Shown here one piece after another: positions 1 to 12,018 of a stretch of 64,000 nucleotides of DNA. Source of the DNA: Dendrobium chrysotoxum. Its lineage: Eukaryota > Streptophyta > Magnoliopsida > Asparagales > Orchidaceae. The stretch is from the NCBI GenBank assembly GCA_019925795.1, contig CM034313.1, positions 26,028,932 to 26,092,931 on the forward strand, given 5' to 3'. Below the pieces are notes generated by a model. The model was not told the DNA's origin, did no database searches, and saw nothing but the letters and a program-made list of their open reading frames with translations. The position numbers were made by a program, and so were the translations under genes. The number at the start of each line of letters is the position of its first letter. Positions within the stretch are counted from its first letter, which is position 1.

Positions 1-1740
1 AGGGTGTTAAGGTGTTTATCCTCTGTAGAAACTTGAACTATTATATTAAAGTCCTCGTATTGATACTCAAATAATATCATGTCAACAAACATCTAAGTCG
101 TTAATATACTTGTCAATTGCAAATGGCATACTACGACTCAAATCCCCGTGTAGTTATAGCGCATAGCGCACGGCGCGGCACACACCATTTTAAACATGGT
201 GCATAATATAAAATAATTAAAATATATATATTTAGTAATATTAAATATAATTAAATAATAAATAATAACTTGATTAGAGAAAACTTTAGGCATAAATATC
301 CTATCAAACAGTAAAAATGATAATTTTAAATACTACATAAACTTACATCAATAGATTTGAGCAGGATTTAAGCATAATTTAGCCTAAATCCTGCCAAATA
401 GCAAAATGACAGCTTTAAATCCTACAAAAAAGTTAAATCCTTAATTTTTTAATATTTTATTAATTTAATGTTTAATTAATAAATTAATAATTATTATATT
501 AATAAATTAACATTAAAAATTAATTTTAATTCATAATTTGAAATTTATAACATGTTAAAAAAATAGCACTGCAATTTGCACCCTGCACCATGCGCCATTG
601 CCCATGCATGCGCAAAATAGCACGTGCTATTTTGATGCACCCGCTGTGCTGCACGCCATGGCACACGCTATTTTACTCCATTGACATAATTGATCGCCAA
701 GAAGACTTATTTGTACTCTAACTCAGCAAAAGCCTTGTGACATCTCCTCAAAATCGTCATCTCAAAGGGGAATGCTTGTGCCAACAAAAGAGAGAATTAA
801 GAGAGAGCAATGTCGATGATAAAACAAAGACAAGGTTCCCCGCCCTTTGGGTAAAGCAATGTTTATAGAAAAAATCAGAGGCTTGGACTCTGAGCTGGAG
901 TCACATCTAGCATTAACGAACCAAATCTCTCCTTGCATCATTACAGAAAGATTCACTAATTTTCAATTCACTCGCTCAACGAAGAGTCAATAGAAGAGTC
1001 ACTCTCTAATAGAAAGAGAAAAGTGGCTCTTGGGTAATGAGGTAAAGAGTCGTCACAAGTAAACAACAAAGAGTCATCACAGATGAACTAAACAGAAAGT
1101 CAAGCAAAGAAAGCAAAAAGAATAAGCTGTAAACATAAATGAAAAGTATAAGAAATAGAATTTTTTTTCTTATTTTACTTCAACATTTTTATAAGTCTTA
1201 TTATATACGGGAGGGTTTATATCACTTGCTTTGCAAGAATAATTTATATAAATGGTCAGAAGACATCATTCCTTTCTCTACCAAATTGTGACCTTCCACA
1301 AGAAACTAGCTTGACTACAACAACACCAAAAGCTTGTAAACTGCCAACATTCTTGTCCTCAAGTCCAACACTTCCTTACATTGCACGACAGCCTCATCCC
1401 TCGTAAAGCCTGCATTTTCCAAAGCCTCTATCTTCGTCTTCCCTTAAACTCAGCTCTAATGCACGTGAGCTCTTCCTCTAATGCCTAGACTTTCCCTAGA
1501 AAAGAGCCTCTACGAAAGATGACACTGGTGTGGAAATCTTGACATCTAGGCAGAAGAAGAGGCTCGTGGACTACTATTGTCAGCAAAGGTGAAGGGATGG
1601 GGTAATTTTAGGCTTGATAGTGCCGCATTTTCTTTCTTGTAGGCTCAGACTCCATGAACTTGATAGTCTTCACCACAGAGGGGACTCCAATAGAAATCGC
1701 CATATGTTGGTCCGTAATGTCCTATTTCACAAGAGTTGTC
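1..1740. other. AT-rich intergenic DNA, no gene seen
   Basis: No coding frame with recognisable protein content on either strand. The stretch is AT-rich with short GC-rich palindromic islands near 160-190 and 570-670. A few short open frames are chance. It is probably decayed transposon sequence, but I could not assign it to a family. Confidence 0.5.
614..633. repeat. Perfect 20-bp palindrome with a CACGTG core
   Basis: The sequence AAAATAGCACGTGCTATTTT is its own reverse complement. Half-copies of the same motif (AAAATAGCAC-like, GCTATTTTA-like) occur at about 565-575 and 667-675. This suggests a small palindromic repeat or the remains of an inverted-repeat transposon. CACGTG is also a G-box, but there is no gene nearby to regulate. 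Confidence 0.55.
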
Positions 1741-1749
1741 CTTATCGAA

Positions 1750-2320
1750 ATGAATGATCAAGGAGAGACAATTTATTATACAATAAGCTAAACGAAACCT
1801 TAAAAAGCCAATCATAGAGAGCCTAAGTCCTCATATATAAGTCAAGTGCCTACTGAGTTGAGCCAAGCGCCTCCAACTCATTCGGAGGGTGATCAAGAAA
1901 CTTGCTCGAGATCAGGTGGATCTTAGGCTCACTCTAGATCAGCGACATGTGACCCCCAAACATATCTTTCTCAAAAAAATTAAAAAAGGAATTATTCTTA
2001 CATCTACTGATCCACGACTACCCAACTTCCTCCACCATGGCATCATGGCTACCTATCAACTCCATCTAAGAGCGAGTTAACGCTATTGGTCCTCATATAT
2101 AACTTTTTCTAATAGCTTACTTAACCCTATAAATAAGGGTTTATAAGACATGTTTTGGGCTTCATGCCATCTTTATTGTTCACATAGGTCATTTAGTCAT
2201 TCCCACATTTACTCTCCATACTCGTTGATTCTCTCACTCCATCCTCTCGCTCTAGCATGCTAAACCAGCTAGTAGGGTCAATTGTTGCCCACGAGTAAAT
2301 TTGGATCCAACATAGTTGGC
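1750..2320 (+). mobile_element. Possible LTR fragment (promoter part), plus strand
   Basis: A good plant TATA box (CTATAAATA, 2128-2136) sits inside a small inverted repeat (AACCCT/AAGGGTT). A pyrimidine-rich leader-like stretch follows, and then a TTGGCA motif near 2315 that could be a decayed primer binding site. There is no coding sequence. This looks like U3-R-U5 of an old LTR element, but no second LTR or target duplication was found. Confidence 0.3.
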
Positions 2321-2605
2321 ATTAATTTTGTTTGGAATTTGGATTGAAAAGAAATCCGGAACTAAGTGAGATAAATAGAGGAGAAAACAATAAAAATAAC
2401 ACTAGCAATAAAAATCCCAAACTGTCACACAACTACATATCTGAAGCACTCCTATGCACCTCCCAAATATCTCTCGTGACCATTTCTTTCAGCGCAAAAG
2501 TTTACAAAAATCATAATTTCAAAAAAGGATGGGACTATGTGAAATTCTGAACGTGAAATTTACGAACAAAGAAAAAAAAAATCAGCCCATCTAGTTAGGT
2601 TTAAA

Positions 2606-3190
2606 ATGATAATAATAATAATAATATCACACACTCACCAGTTCCGCTGCCCTCCTTCCTTGAACTCCTCATCGACGCTCCTCTTCTTCTTCTCTCCGAG
2701 CTTTGTGAGCTTGGATGAAGTGAAGAAGAAAACTAGGAGGAGAGCCCCAAACCTTCAGATAGACACGACCAAAGAGAATCAGAAGCGCCAGCACAAGTCG
2801 ATTCGCGGAAAAGGAAGCCAGCAGAAGAGGGGTGGTCCCAACCTGTAACTGTAAGTGATGTGGATCGCCATCACTAAGAACCCTGATAAAGCCCCTGACA
2901 AATCGAGCGACTTCCGCCTGAGCGCCCCCGCGGAGATCACCGATGAGAGCAGCAGGGCTACAGCTGATCGGATTAAGAGATACTCCATCTTGATTGCTCT
3001 CCTTCTATCTTGCACGCGATCTCTATTTCGCAGAAAAAGCCCGACTATGGGAAGAAGTGGCTCTAGTGACAGTCGTTGACCACGAGTTAGCGATCGCAGA
3101 AAAAGCCGTCTGAGGGAAGAAGCGGCTCTAGTGACAGACGCTGACCACGTGTTAGCGAAGGACGACACCCTGCACATGCTATACATATTG
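2606..3190 (+). pseudogene. Possible host exon or gene fragment, unrecognised
   Basis: This stretch is richer in GC and in plausible codons than its surroundings. From an ATG at 2855 a 74-codon frame reads through an acidic and basic stretch (KAPDKSSDFRLSAPAEITDE-like). In the two other frames an acidic/hydrophobic helix-like stretch continues (about 3006-3188) and contains a roughly 66-bp imperfect tandem duplication (about 3025-3160) whose second copy needs a frameshift. This could be a decayed gene or a first exon with a missed intron. I do not recognise the protein. Downstream sequence is plain AT-rich DNA with no further exon that I can support. Confidence 0.25.
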
Positions 3191-5820
3191 TCGAGGTTAT
3201 AGCATCGTCTTTACATAGGGTCAGTGTTTTTTTTAAATAAAAAATTTTTGTAGTACCGTTTTTCTGTTATTTTTCGTCATCAAGAAATTGTCCTTTCTCC
3301 AAAAGAAAAAAAAAATTATCCTGACCAAATTCTTTATAATTAGCTTAATTTTTTAACTTTCATTTTATAATATAATATATTTACATATCTTATTCTTCTT
3401 AAAATATATTTAGAATTTTTAAGTCCATCTTAATCATTTTTATCAGAATATTCATACATAAAAATTTTTCTTACTTTCTCATGTATTACATGAACTTCTA
3501 TACAAAATTTCTTGTTATATAAGCATATGATTTATAAGTATTTATCATATTTTTTATTAGGACTTCAAATTAGATTCACACTCTTTAAAAATTTATTAGT
3601 TTGTGTTGGCCTCACCATCCATTACAGAAATCAATATAATCGAATACAATGATGACACCAGAGGGTGGACACAACATCACAAAGAATTATCATAAGATGC
3701 CTTGTTGATAATGCAAAATTAGTTAATCATCATTAGTCTCACAAAACAGGATAGACTAATGCATCAAAAATATTAAAACTAGCCAAAATAGCCCCTAAAA
3801 TTGCAATTATTGCTTAGGAAAAAAAATTACCCTCTCACACAAGGACAAAAACCTTACATAAATGAGTGACAAAATAATTGCAAGAGAGGGACTTGGTTTT
3901 CTATGACTCATAATATACAATTGATCAAATATATTCATTGTATGTTTATTTGGAGAAAAATTCCCAATTTCAAACGAGATGCCCTTATGCTTTAAACATG
4001 AGTTATAATCCCTTAGTCCTATGTAGTCACACAAATGTTCAAAGTTCAAACATGAAAGTAGCTTGAACTTCACTCTTCTAGCTACCATGTCCATGTCCAG
4101 CTACCTTAAAGCTTGGGTAAATGTTCTGTTATAAAACTTCACCACAACTATTTCAACCATCCAACGATATTATGTTGAAGGTAAATGTTGAAAAGATGTG
4201 TTTATTTATGTTTAAATGAATTCATTACTTCTTCCAGTGTAGATAGTTATATGTACAGTAGAAAAGAGGTGAAAGAAGAACTCTAGCTTTGAAAATGAAT
4301 AATGTTTGAACCCCATACTTAGTACTCTATCTTGGTTTGAACCTTGTTCAAAAATCTATTTCAAATCTAAGGTTCAACCTCTAGGTTTGAGCTACTCTTG
4401 AAACATATGTCCAAATAAGGTTTAGAGTTGTAATAGAAAGTTTAAACCTTGTTCGAATGTTGTTCAAACATCAACTTCATACCTAAAATTTGACCATTAG
4501 ATGCTAAACAAGGTTTGAATTACTCTTGAACCAAATGTTAAAATAGCACTAAAATAAATTTTAAACTTATAATATGAGATTTGAGCTTCAAATAAAGCTT
4601 AAATATGGTGCACAAAAGGTTCAAATCTCTTAGTGCAAGTTCAAATCTATTTGAATCTTGTTCGAACTCTATTCAATGAGGTTCTAACCTAATTCCTTCT
4701 CATCATCCTGTAAGAAATTTAGATTTTGAGCATCATGCAAGTTCTAAAGGCCTAGCTAAAAAATTAAGGTCTAGTTCTTAACATGGGATCAAGTGTTGAG
4801 ATGTCTCCATCAAGAATCATTAATGAAGGCTTTGACATAGAACTCAAAAGAAATTATAATCAAAATTAAAGCTTGAAACTCAAAATGCTATTCTAAAATG
4901 TTTGAATTTTGAATTTATAATTTTATTATGGAATACTTTAGAATTATTTTCCCCTAATTTTAAATAGAATTAAGATTGATTATGTGGTATTTTGGCCAGC
5001 CACCTTATTTGATTTCACTTCACTTTCTTATTTGCTTCCATAAATTTAATTTTTGACTTATTCTTCATTTTCTTAAAATTTTTAAAATTATAAAACATGA
5101 GATAATAGCTTAAATATTGCTAGAATGAATCAAAAAAATAGTTCTAATATTTCAAGAAAAATAGGAGAGTGAAATCTTTAGGTTTAAGTGCTTGTTGACC
5201 CTCCTCATTAGATTCTTCTTGATATAAGACCTGGATGTCCTTCTCTCTCTCTCTCTCTCTTACAATCTCTCATAGTAATATTCTCTCATTTTCCAAGCAT
5301 AATCCTACATCCTACATCATTTCCTCAAACCTTATGGTCCTAAAAGAAATTTCAAACTCAATCTTGAAACTATTGGTAGTGATCCTCTTGATCTAGTTTT
5401 GGTCCTTGCTCCGTCATCATCCCTAAAATGCCTTGGATCTCTATTATTTAATCTAGCCCTAACCTCCACAAATTACCCTAATGTTTCATAACTTTTTGAC
5501 TCTCTTAATACACTCTTATTCAACCTTCACTAACTTAATATTCTAAGATTAGTCAAATTTGTTTAAACTATGTCTCCTTGACCTAGTCTTTATTCACCCC
5601 CTCCTTGACCTAGTCTTTATTCACCCCCCAACCCCCCCCCCCCCCCCCCATCGTTTGGTGTCTAAATTCCTTGCAACTTCTCCAAACACTCTAGAACCTA
5701 TCTAAAGATTTTAATCTAATATTTTCAAGTGGTCCCACGACTTGAATCCTCTATACAAAACCCTAGATCTAAGTTTCTAAGAGGAGTCATAGGGTTAGCT
5801 GGGACCTAACTTCTAAAAAA
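3191..5820. other. AT-rich intergenic DNA with simple repeats, no gene
   Basis: No supported gene. It contains a degenerate region (about 4290-4700) rich in GTTTGAACC/GTTCAAAC-like words on both strands, a (CT)n run at 5242-5260, a tandem duplication of about 29 bp at 5574-5627, and a long C run at 5632-5649. All of this is typical of decayed repeat DNA. Confidence 0.5.
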
Positions 5821-6040
5821 ATAATTCCAATCACCAAAGAGTGTCCCTCACATCCTTAGCCTCCCCCTATAATAAATGAAAGCCTTGAATATATATATAT
5901 ATATAATAATAATAACATTAAGAATAAATGAATAATTTTTATTTGGATTAAGAAGAGGTGATCCAAGGCTTTCATTTATAATGAGGGGAAGCTAAAGATG
6001 TGAGAGACACTCTTTAGTGATTGGAAAGAAATTATTTTTC
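5821..6040. mobile_element. Foldback MITE with about 60-bp inverted arms
   Basis: The left arm (about 5821-5887) and right arm (about 5964-6040) are imperfect reverse complements over their full length. Both carry the words CCAATCAC, AAGAGTGT, CTCACATC and AATGAAAGCC. The arms flank an AT-rich core with a TA/TAA run. There is no coding capacity. I could not fix a target-site duplication, so the superfamily is open. Confidence 0.65.
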
Positions 6041-7110
6041 TCATTCATTTGGAAAGAAATTGTTTTGCTCGTGTCATATATAGAGGTGGGGTGATTTAGA
6101 AAATTATTTGACAATTTGAATATTTTAATTTTATCTAGAGGGCCAAGAATTTCCCCTTCAAGCAACTTTTTCATGGTCCTGTTTCTACCTTATCTCATTA
6201 AATTCTCTTGAGGATAATTGATGAAGAGAATGATATATACTTTATTGTATTTAATATTAAAGTTAAGAAACTAAAATTGAAATTACTAAATTTATTTTAA
6301 TTAATATGTTGGGGTTTGATGAATTTCCTTTTTATAAGACATTAGAGGAGATGAATATATTGATTGCTAACTACCTAGATACTCCTAATAACATTAAGAA
6401 TGTTGAATTAGAGGATACATTTTTAAAGTGTACTCAGAAGATACATGAAAATTAGGGCTATATTTTCTTATTGATGGTGTTCTACTCAACTATGAGAAGT
6501 ATAATACTTTTTTTTAGATTCTTCCTTTGGTTGAGGATGAAAAAGCATTATTTGAATGCCTGTAGGGAAGGCTAAAATGAGAGAAGACATTGAAAGAGAT
6601 AAATAAGGATATAGTGAACATTTGGGAAAATGCCTTGAAAAATAAAAAAGAACCAGCTTGATACACTTTCGTTGGATATGCCATATAATTATAATACTAG
6701 CCTTATGAAGCTATCTCAATGTTATAAAAGAAAAATGTAGAGTGCCTTAAAAAGAGAGCACTTAGGATGTTGAGCTAAAAGAATAATAAAATGCTCATAA
6801 GTAAAGATATTTAACAATTATTACTGAATAAAGATATAAGTTATATATAAATAATTATATTTTGAACATTAATTAAGGATAATTATTAATGCGAATTAAC
6901 TTTTATGATTGTATTAAATTATTTTTTATAAGGGGTTTTAGCCCTTAATTATGCATAGAGTTGATGAAAAAGATAAGTAAACTATATAAACTCCTCATTG
7001 GCCTCTCCCAAATAAGGTTGTGAATAGTGGTAGTGATGTATGGTTTATAAGATCTTTATGTTGAAGGCAAAAACTTAATATGTTTTACCTTAGGGTGGTG
7101 ATGGAAGGGT
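6041..7110. other. AT-rich intergenic DNA, no gene seen
   Basis: No coherent frame. Scattered short stretches read like a decayed retrotransposon polyprotein on the plus strand (about 6300-6700), with many stops and no motif I can name. Confidence 0.4.
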
Positions 7111-8937
7111 TATTTCGGTGGTGATTGAAAGTTACTAGCACAAATAATGGGGGGGGGGGAGGGGAGGGTGGGAATTGGGTTTTTAAAGAATTTTTTTTCA
7201 GAGTAGTAATAACAAATTACAGCATAAATGAACTAATTATAAACTCAAAATTTTAATTTAAAAATTTTATTTTCAAAAATAATTTTGAGAACAATAAGAT
7301 TGAACAAAAATCTTTAATATATAAATTAGAATTTAGCCCACAAAACTATTTTATTTTATTTAAAAAAAATCAAATTCACTTGCAGCAATAGTAAATCGAA
7401 GTAGCAAATTAAAAATGCAAGTAATAAAGTAAAGCTACAAAGACAAAGAATACAAACTAAAATTTTATAGTGATTTCGTCAATCTGACCAATGTCAACTC
7501 CTTGGAGTCCTCTCCCCAGGAATTCCACTATCCACTACTTCTACTCCTAGCAAGGTGGAGAAGACGTTCTCTTCATTGAGATTGAAGAACATCTTTGTAC
7601 AACACTTCTCTTTCCTCGAGAAGTCCCCCTCCTTCTATATCTAGTATGGTGAAGATACCTCATCACTAGCCTCTGAGCTATTCCAAGATTCTTCCCCCAA
7701 GACTCATTAGAGCTCTTACACCTAAGAGCACTCACTCTATCAAAACTGAGAAAAGAAGAATATATAATTGGAAGAACAATCTTTGTGCACCCTGATCTCT
7801 TGGTCACCCTTCCAAGAGATCCCTCGTAATATCTTCAATCTCTCTCACCCTCTCTCTCACACAATAAAATGAGTCTCTCCAAGAACTCTTTCTATCTCTC
7901 AACTCTCTCAGATCTCCCCCCAGGAAAGCTTGATATGTTTAAAGGCTTCTATCAAAATACTCTAAAAATAATATTTATATTAATTACATAATCAAACCCT
8001 TAAAATCTTGATATGGTTAATTTTATGAGAAGATCATACAGTACGATCTGAACAAAGTTGCCAACTTATAGAACCATATCATCCTATCTAAATGAGGTTC
8101 GTCCGAACAAGCTCTCTGTTTATTTAGATTGTAAGATAAGAATCAAACAGTATGATCTTCATAAGGATGGTTACTCAGAGAATTGGATTGACCTATCTGA
8201 TTAGAAATGGCCATACATGCTCTCAATTTATTCGTATAGGTGATTCATATTGTACAATACAAAATTAACTCTTTTTCATCCACTTTATTTGAGGTTCTAA
8301 AATATGTAACTCATATTACACGGATTTAAGTTTTTCACTGTACGAAGAAGTTCTTCATGTATGAATAGTTCAAATTATGAATTTATCTATTTTTAGAAAT
8401 TTTAGAATTCTAATGATTTGAATTTAAATGGTTGATCATCTAGTATGATATATATCATACTATACGATTAGTTATGTAAATTTTCATTTTTAATTTTTGT
8501 TAATTAATCCCACTTTATTTTCAAAATTTTCAAAATCTTTATTCATGTTATATAATACAAAGTAAATTTCATAGTATGCTTAAGTCAGAAATTTCAAAGT
8601 TTTAATTAACTCTATTTAATTTTATGCCATCCCTTATGTGTGTGTGATTGTTCGACCCACTTCATGCCTAAGGTACATGAAGACTCCAAAAGTTTAAAAA
8701 ATAAAATAAAATTACAAATTGACACACTTTTCTGATTCTTAGTCTTCTTGATGCTAAAGGATTTTCTTCATGTTTATTTCTTTTTTTGCTTCATCAAGTC
8801 TTCATCTTGAATTTGTCACCTGTGTGCTTCATGCAATATTGTTTAAAAACCAATTTTCTTGTACACATAACTCAATTAGTGATTAGTATAATCAGTAATA
8901 TTTGTAATCATTAAAATCCTAATGTAGATCAAGTTCA
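7111..8937 (-). mobile_element. Ty1/copia-type LTR, minus strand, old
   Basis: On the minus strand the start near 8937 reads like the start of the plus-strand LTR at 42362. Both share the words TTTTGATGATAACAAATATT / TTTTAATGATTACAAATATT. The ends also match: a C-rich run after CAATTC, then a GTGCTAG / GTGCCTAG stretch (around 7120-7190 here, 44103-44145 there). Both bodies have many GTACGATC/GTATGATC-like words. Similar ends in two copies about 1.8 kb long support an LTR of the SIRE/Maximus kind. No internal region or target duplication was found, so it may be a solo LTR. The exact ends are approximate. Confidence 0.55.
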
Positions 8938-9404
8938 TGGGGTTCAAAAGTGATAAAACGAGAATTCAAGTTTTGGATAGATTTAAAGTTGAAACTTTTA
9001 GGCTTTCAAATGATAAGTTTATCTTAGGAAAAAATAGGGAGGAACTTTGTCTCAAATGTTTGGGACATTATGGAACTAATGGTGTTTTTATGGGTTTTTG
9101 TTTAGTGATTAAGGAGTTATGATGTTTTTAAGTCGGTTATTAATAACAAAAACTTATCTCTCTGTATTAAGATTTTAGCTATGATTTCTTGGAATTATTG
9201 AAGAGTTGAAGCCTTAGAAGGTTGCGAGAGATATGTAAGGATATTTAGACAAGTTTTAGAGATGTTGGATGTGTTTTATGATTAATGGAAGCTAGGCACC
9301 AGGTTAAGTGGAGGCAATGAAAATTATGTTAAGAAAGAGGGGAAATAAAGGTAAGAAGAGATAACTAAGGACTTAATAAAGCTCTTAGGAATCAGCCACC
9401 AAGT
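8938..9404. other. Flank of the giant element, no gene seen
   Basis: A 61-codon frame at 8937-9122 has no recognisable content. The last five bases (CAAGT) are the target-site duplication of the element that follows. Confidence 0.5.
9400..9404. repeat. Target-site duplication, left copy (CAAGT)
   Basis: CAAGT directly precedes the TGTTGA start of the left LTR and recurs directly after the end of the right LTR at 38892-38896. A 5-bp duplication is what Ty3/gypsy integrases make. Confidence 0.95.
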
Positions 9405-9427
9405 TGTTGACCTCACTTTTGTATGAG

Positions 9428-10028
9428 CTCAGTAGGACCAATCCACACCTTAGGATCTTTCCAATCCTTAGGATCAATCTTAACCCTAGGATCAATCTGA
9501 TCTTAGATCAATCCAGACTTTAAGATCAATCCAAATTCAAATCAATCCTGACCCCAGATCAATATAATCTAAGACAAATCTAGATTCTAGGATTCTCCTA
9601 GACTTCAGACCCTAGGATCTATTCTAGACCCTAGGATTCTACCTGATTCTAGATCATATGATCCTCTTAGACCTTAGGATTCTCCTAGATCTATTTAGAG
9701 CTTAGGATTCTTCTAGATCCTAAGACTATTCTAGATCCCAGGCCCCAGGACTTCAAAACCCTAAGATTTTCCTAGAAATCAAACTTTAGGATCTACTCTA
9801 GATCCTAAGATCCTCCTAGATCTTGAATCTTAGGATTCTTAGATCTTAGGATTCTTCTAGATTATAGGATTCTTTCAGACCCCAAATCCTAGGATTTTCC
9901 TAAGACTTCTAGATTCCAGGACCTTTCCAGACTCCAGTTCCTAGGATCTATTCTAGACCTTAGGATTCCCTTAAGCTGATTTGGACCCTAGGACCTATCC
10001 TAAACCCTAGGATTCCTCTAGATCAGTT
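9428..10028. repeat. Array of short palindromic CTAGGA/TCCTAG units in U3
   Basis: About thirty degenerate units of the type TCTAGGATTCTCCTAGA follow each other. The unit is a perfect 7-bp stem with a 3-nt loop. Variants include CCTTAGGATC, CTAGATCCTAGGA and CTTAGGATTCTTCTAG. The array lies at the very start of U3 and is present in both LTRs (right copy about 31008 at its end). The function is unknown; the units could arise by slippage and be tolerated, or could be protein binding sites. Confidence 0.8.
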
Positions 10029-10452
10029 CAAACTTCAATTCAACCTAAACTTAATTCAAATCTTATCATTCAAGCTCAAAATCCAATTCAAAACCAGATT
10101 TCCAGATTCAAATCCAAGGCTAAAGGTCTAAGTCCTAAAAGCCTTTTCCAGTTAATCTTTGAACATTTCAAAACCCTACCAAATGACCTCTGATTCAAGA
10201 TCTGTCAGTTCCACACTGATGTGATATGTCTCTAGAGGTAACCCTCCAAATTTGAGCTCATTCTGAGATCTCTAACCCCAGAAACTGAATTGAAATCCAA
10301 AGGCTGTAAAACCTTCAAATATTTACAGTCTATGCCACTGGACCTACCAACCAGTGGGTTTTGACCCTGGAGCTTTCTCCAAAGCCTCCAATTACCTCCA
10401 AACCCTTGATTATGATTCATTGAGCAATAAACTGCATTTTGTTGGACTCAAT

Positions 10453-11438
10453 TTGACCCCTAGTTGACCAAGGGTAAAAATGACTAAAATGCCCCTATGG
10501 GGTGTGAATAGTCACTTTGATCAAATGACCTCCAAATCAAATGCAGTCACTTCCAGCAAGTTTCAAATATCAAACCAAACTCATTGAACCCATTTCCAGA
10601 CCTTGGACCCACCTGGTTGACCAGGTCAACCAGGTTTGACCTAAAGGCCCATTAAAGGCCCAAATAGGTCATTTTGGCCAAATGACCTCTCCAGACCTTG
10701 AGACCACCACCAGTAGACTCAGGATGTCATTCTGAACTGGTTGGACCCAATCCCTGGTCCTAAGTCAACTTGGTTGACCAAGTCAACCCGGTTGACCCAT
10801 TAGGCCCATTAAGGGCCTAAACAGGTCATTTGACTTAGATGACCCATTTAAACCCTGAAACCACCTCCATTAAACCCCATTCATCATTTTAAATATATTA
10901 AGCTTAACCCCTAACTCTGGGTCAACCTGGTTGACCAAGTCAACCTAGTTGACCCATTAGGCCCATTAAAGGCCTAAATGGGTCATCTGATCCAAGTAAT
11001 CTATTTAAACTCCTGAAATGCATCTACAAGACTTCAAACATCAAATTAAATCTATTTGAACCTAAACTTAGGTCTTGGATTAACTCAGTTGACCAAATCA
11101 ACCAAGTTTGATCTAAGTACCCCTTAATGTCTTTAATGGGTTATTCTAACCCATTTGATATTTCAAACCTCTTTCAAACTTCAAATCAACTCCAAATCAT
11201 GGCCCCACCATTCCCTAATTTATGGCCAATCAAACTCAAACAAAATTGACCAAGTCAACTATGAGACTTGGTCAAATAGCTTCAAATTTCTCCTTCAAAT
11301 TTTAAGTATGTCCTACTAAAGCATTGAGACTTATTCCACCAACCCTCAAACTCCATCTTTTGTCCACCTAGGCTTAGGTTGACTGTTTGACCAGTCAAAC
11401 AGTCAACACATGCACTTAGAGTGGTCAAAGATGGTCAA
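10453..11438. promoter_or_regulatory. W-box cluster upstream of the LTR TATA box
   Basis: About 24 copies of TTGAC[C/T] or its reverse complement occur in roughly 1 kb. Many are arranged as perfect hairpins such as GGTTGACCAAGTCAACC. TTGAC[C/T] is the known binding core of plant WRKY factors. The two other giant LTRs in this window (46150-47000 and 59160-59740) carry the same kind of cluster at the same relative place. WRKY control of this element is inference; the motif density is observed. Confidence 0.6.
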
Positions 11439-11557
11439 AACCCATCTTAAACCTAACCCACTCCTCCCTAATCCACTCCAGCAGCTCTAAACTACTCTAG
11501 AACCTTCCTAGGACTACCCTCAGCCTTCAGATCAAGATCTAATGGCCTGGATCATCT

Positions 11558-11565
11558 CTATATAC
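11558..11565 (+). promoter_or_regulatory. Probable TATA box of the element (left LTR)
   Basis: CTATATAC lies about 460 bp before the predicted splice donor and just downstream of the W-box cluster. The matching position in the LTR at 58542 has CTATAAATA (60296-60304). Transcription would then start near 11590. The equivalent in the right LTR is 32538-32545. Confidence 0.6.
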
Positions 11566-11721
11566 TTGCAAAAGGACAAAAACTCCCTTTACACCTAGGA
11601 TGTACCTTTGTCCTTGATGCCTCTGCTCCCAACTACCCTATAGACACTTGGCATGCATCCAGGAGCTGCCCTAACTAATCCCAGCCGTCCATTCAATCTG
11701 GAATGGATTGAATAGGGCAAA

Positions 11722-11936
11722 ATGAGGAAATGAGCCCTCATTCTATCCTAACCATTCTCTCTCCACCCTCAGCCTCTCAAGCTCCATCTTCCACTCTATC
11801 AAACATCCCAGAGACTCTTCTCTACCTTCCCGTTCAAATCCTTCCGTTCAAAGTCGCCGGAGATCAGGTTTCCGGCGAGATCAAGCCCAAATCCGTCCTA
11901 GGCTTGAAGCCCTCGATCCAGACGTCCTCCAGCTGA
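11722..11936 (+). CDS. Upstream ORFs in the leader exon (3 and 68 codons)
   Basis: A minimal ORF (ATG AGG AAA TGA, 11722-11733) ends in a stop that overlaps the ATG of a 68-codon ORF (11730-11936) in the ATGA configuration. The longer product is serine/proline-rich and unlike any family I know. Its DNA (11840-11880) contains a repeated GCCGG/CCGGCGA motif and reads like the 5' part of a plant gene. Both frames are identical in the right LTR (32702-32916). They would sit in the 5' leader of the spliced mRNA and could damp or regulate gag-pol translation. A coding role for the 68-aa product is doubtful. Confidence 0.3.
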
Positions 11937-12016
11937 GGAGTCTTCTACAAAAACTTGCGTGGACAATCTACAAGCTCAGAGAGTCCAAGAACGCGAAAAT
12001 CTATCGGTTGGATTAG

Positions 12017-12018
12017 GT
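12017..12018 (+). other. Predicted 5' splice site inside the LTR
   Basis: The junction ATTAG|GTAAAAACC is a good plant donor. At the homologous place the LTR at 58542 has TTGAG|GTAGGATC (GT at 60565), and the minus-strand LTR at 45181-47773 has GTGAGAAAA (GT at 45542-45541). Three diverged LTRs thus keep a donor-like GT at the end of the leader exon. Paired with the acceptor at 19393-19394 it would define a 7378-bp intron. Confidence 0.5.
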
